Source: Microvirga sp. BSC39 (GTDB lineage Bacteria > Pseudomonadota > Alphaproteobacteria > Rhizobiales > Beijerinckiaceae). Taken from it: a DNA stretch of 64,000 nucleotides. The notes below the pieces were generated by a model. That model made no database searches, was not told where the DNA came from, and worked only from the letters and a program-made list of their open reading frames with translations. Location: positions 186,001 through 250,000 of the forward strand of contig NZ_JPUG01000068.1 of assembly GCF_000739015.1 (NCBI RefSeq), written 5' to 3'. Shown here piece after piece: positions 61,616-64,000 of the stretch. A program made the translations under genes and the position numbers. Numbering within the stretch: the first letter of the stretch is position 1; each line of letters begins with the position of its first letter.

Positions 61616-64000
61616 TTACGCCACCCGCCTGAACTGGAAGGTCCTGCCGCCGTCCATGGTCGCGACCTCGCCGATGCGGGCAGCGGCGGCCAGAATGGCG
61701 GCGATCTTCGGCTCCGCCTTCTTGCCCTGCTTGTAGGCGGCAGCAATCGTCGCGGCGTCCACTGGGCCGCGTGCGGCGGCAAGCGCCGCGAAGACCTCTG
61801 CTGCCTGCTCGATGGCACTTGTGGGGAAGGAGCGCTTCTGCTCCTTCTCCGACACCACCAATTCGACAGCGGTCTGCGCACCGGCTTCGGCAGCCGCCTG
61901 CTTGTCCACGCCGCGCCCGAAGCGGGGGATCTGGTAGTCGGGCCGCAGCCAATGCACGATCCCGCGCTTCTCCTCCGCCGCACGCTCGGCATTCAAGGTG
62001 ACGAGGCGTGACAGGATCTCCTCGTCCGAAAGATCCTGTGGCCAGCCATAAGCCTGGAACACGAGAGCATCCAGCTTCTCGTGCAACTCCTTCAGGATCA
62101 GGATGAGCCCCTCGTCTTTAATGCGCTCCTCATCCGCATTGAGCGTTGCACCGGCTTTCAGCTTCTCCAGCACGTTATACATCTGTGTCAGCGTGAGCCT
62201 GGGGTGCTCTTCCTGGCGGGCTTTACGGAATGCGTCCAGCTCTTCCGCAACTGTGCGGATGCGTGTCTTCAAAGCATTGTCGCAAAGCGGGAAAGGGAAG
62301 GGGTCAAAGACTTTGGATTTCACATAAACGGAGTCGTTGCCAACGCCGAGCCAACCACCCGCGCGAAGAGACCAAAGCACATGCAGACGTGAAGCGAGTA
62401 TACCAAGTACAAACGCATCCTGGCTGGCGATAGCAAGCAGCTTGTTGTCGGGCAAGATACCGGCACGGAGAAACTGAAAGATACGGTGTTTCGCTGTTTC
62501 TACTGTCGCGATGTACCGAGGAAGGTTTGCAAGTGCAGGGCGTAGCTCACGACGAGGTTCGCCAAAAACCCACCAGTTCGTGCGGTAGGTTGCGCGATTG
62601 TTCGAATCTCGCTCTGGTTTTACTGTCTCTAGCACATGTCGATAGACTTCAGGGTACTGCTGGCGGACTCCGTCAGATTCTAACCCGAAGAGATCAATCA
62701 CCAATACGCCACGCGGGGTTGCTGTAAGATCTCGCCCGTTTCGATACGGACGAATGTGGTTCTCAAGACCTGATCGCTTGCCAAGGCCAAGATGCTCTGC
62801 CTCTTTCGGGGAGACAATAAAACCGGAGCCGTGAAGTGAGACGCCTCGTGAAGACAATCCCTCATTCGCTAGCAATGGAAGTGCCGCTCCCACATCTAGG
62901 TCTGCAGCCAAGTCAGCATGGATACGTCCAGAACGCTCTGTGAACTCCACAACGGGAGCATCCGTATCGAGATCGTCCTCGCGCACCACATCTCGCAACA
63001 CACCATCGTTGGTGCCCTTCGCCACCACCGTCATCGCGATGCGTACGGCGGCAGATTCCTTCGTCGCCTTCGTCCATGGATGATCGGCAATTGCCATCAG
63101 CAGCGACACGGGCGTCTTCGCCTCCATGCGCCTCTTTATAACGCGGCGGGAGAATTCTTGCGTTATGGAGTTAGTCGTCACGAAGCCGAAGCGGCGCAGA
63201 CGCGTGCCCTTCACAGTCAGCAGTTCCGCCGCCCGATCCCACCAATACATGACGAAGTCTGCGCTCTCATTGATGTGAGGATGCGCCGCCCAGAGAGCTT
63301 CCGTATAGGCGTCGCCCAGCCGCGCGCGAATGTCCTTGCCACCGATAAAAGGCGGATTGCCGACGATGAAATCCGCCGCAGGCCAGTCGGGTCGGCGCGG
63401 GTTCGGATAGGTCTCTACGCCGTCACACACGACGGGAAGGGGATAGCCGTCCCAGGTTAGCACGGCGTTCTTCACCTCGATGTTCTTGAACGCCTTCAGG
63501 ATCGGCTCTGAGGGGACGCCGCCTTTCGTGCGGAAGTGCCATTGCAGATAGCCGATCCAGAGCACGAGTTCGGCAATCGCCGCAGCGCGCGGGTTCAGCT
63601 CCAGGCCGAGGAACTGGTGCGGATCGACATTGTGTGCCTCAAGGTCTGTCAGCACTTCCTGCCCGCCGAGATCGACGAGGGCTTCCAGCACTTCGCCTTC
63701 TAGGCGCTTCATGAGTTCGAGCGAGACATAAAGAAAGTTGCCGGTGCCGCAGGCAGGGTCGAGCACTTCGATCTTGCAGAGCTTGTCATGGAAGGCGCGC
63801 ACCTCGTCCGCTGCGCCTTTCAGGTCGCCGGTCTCGCGCTTGGCTTCGGCGATGGACTGCACCTGTCGCCAATCCTCCCGCAAGGGCTCGATGACGGTGG
63901 CGACCACAAGGCGCTCCACGTAGGTGCGGGGCGTGTAATGGGCGCCGAGGCGCTTGCGTTCGTTCTTGTCGAGAGCCTGTTCGAGAAGCGTGCCGAAGAT
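61616..64000 (-). CDS. Large DNA adenine methyltransferase, N-terminus outside window
   Basis: 794 residues visible, continuing past 64000 (no start in the window). FGTLLEQALDKNERKRLGAHYTPRTYVERLVV is the lead-in, VLDPACGTGNFLYVSLELMKRLEG is SAM motif I and FIVGNPPFIGGKDIR contains the catalytic NPPF. A target recognition part (about 440-570, ending VKSKVFDPFPFP) and a C-terminal winged-helix-like end follow. The family includes MmeI-type R-M enzymes and methyltransferases of DISARM-like systems. Its middle has lower GC than neighbours, a sign of transfer. Confidence 0.85.
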   Translation of the reverse strand: MFGTLLEQALDKNERKRLGAHYTPRTYVERLVVATVIEPLREDWRQVQSIAEAKRETGDLKGAADEVRAFHDKLCKIEVLDPACGTGNFLYVSLELMKRLEGEVLEALVDLGGQEVLTDLEAHNVDPHQFLGLELNPRAAAIAELVLWIGYLQWHFRTKGGVPSEPILKAFKNIEVKNAVLTWDGYPLPVVCDGVETYPNPRRPDWPAADFIVGNPPFIGGKDIRARLGDAYTEALWAAHPHINESADFVMYWWDRAAELLTVKGTRLRRFGFVTTNSITQEFSRRVIKRRMEAKTPVSLLMAIADHPWTKATKESAAVRIAMTVVAKGTNDGVLRDVVREDDLDTDAPVVEFTERSGRIHADLAADLDVGAALPLLANEGLSSRGVSLHGSGFIVSPKEAEHLGLGKRSGLENHIRPYRNGRDLTATPRGVLVIDLFGLESDGVRQQYPEVYRHVLETVKPERDSNNRATYRTNWWVFGEPRRELRPALANLPRYIATVETAKHRIFQFLRAGILPDNKLLAIASQDAFVLGILASRLHVLWSLRAGGWLGVGNDSVYVKSKVFDPFPFPLCDNALKTRIRTVAEELDAFRKARQEEHPRLTLTQMYNVLEKLKAGATLNADEERIKDEGLILILKELHEKLDALVFQAYGWPQDLSDEEILSRLVTLNAERAAEEKRGIVHWLRPDYQIPRFGRGVDKQAAAEAGAQTAVELVVSEKEQKRSFPTSAIEQAAEVFAALAAARGPVDAATIAAAYKQGKKAEPKIAAILAAAARIGEVATMDGGRTFQFRRVA

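Noticed and set aside
61616..64000. Assignment to DISARM or BREX
   Set aside because: Only one methyltransferase is visible; partner genes are outside the window, so no system is named.

Overview
The window reads as chromosome of a GC-rich alphaproteobacterium of the order Hyphomicrobiales, most likely Methylobacteriaceae and Microvirga-like. This is inferred from a near-canonical DivK, an EipB envelope protein, pyrB-pyrC-plsY-dprA beside topA, DUF3572-dinB, and EcfG-type (general stress) promoter motifs. No rRNA, tRNA, CRISPR array or insertion sequence was recognised. About 64 protein genes are supported; most are housekeeping.

Layout. 1-8 kb: an edge-truncated PAS/GAF sensor, FMN reductase, GNAT-like protein, GDPD-RidA pair, EipB, DUF3572-dinB, and divK. 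7.8-8.3 kb: a 513-bp gap with a candidate small RNA whose hairpin loops carry anti-Shine-Dalgarno CCUCCU, ending in a strong terminator. 8.3-15.9 kb: adenine deaminase, then small stress-type genes (FUSC transporter, zinc ribbon, SPW protein, glutaredoxin-like protein, two tiny membrane proteins, receiver plus SGNH hydrolase, Tyr-rich secreted protein). 15.9-30.6 kb: rpmG, NUDIX, DUF983, rnr, parE, MgtC, topA, pyrB, a pyrC homologue lacking zinc ligands, plsY, dprA. 30.7-45 kb: AEC transporter, arfB, second SPW protein, complete EF-P lysylation set (epmB, epmA, efp), aminotransferase, ppx/gppA, rlmE, sugar dehydrogenase, a GIY-YIG nuclease inside palindromic repeats, dienelactone hydrolase, MFS pump, guaB, MAPEG. 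45-57 kb: lipoprotein, rsmB, RTX protein, guaA, Spx/ArsC-like protein, TRAP permeases, NnrU, a TPR membrane protein, der, EamA exporter. 57-64 kb: MocR regulator, BTAD/TPR regulator divergent from a methyltransferase, and the C-terminal part of a lower-GC DNA methyltransferase that may mark a defence island beyond the right edge.

Regulation. Four GGAAC-N16/17-CGTT motifs, the alphaproteobacterial sigma-EcfG pattern, sit before small stress-type genes and before a predicted ~66-nt RNA between parE and rnr. That RNA has a C-rich 5' hairpin loop and a terminator, resembling Caulobacter GsrN in logic.

Repeats. Three families of dispersed palindromes occupy intergenic space. One two-palindrome unit (A-B) is present as direct copies on both sides of the GIY-YIG nuclease gene and again at 20.2, 35.7 and (variant) 50.3 kb, which suggests the nuclease and the palindromes form a mobile or domesticated pair. 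That pair and the two RNA candidates are the most promising undescribed items.
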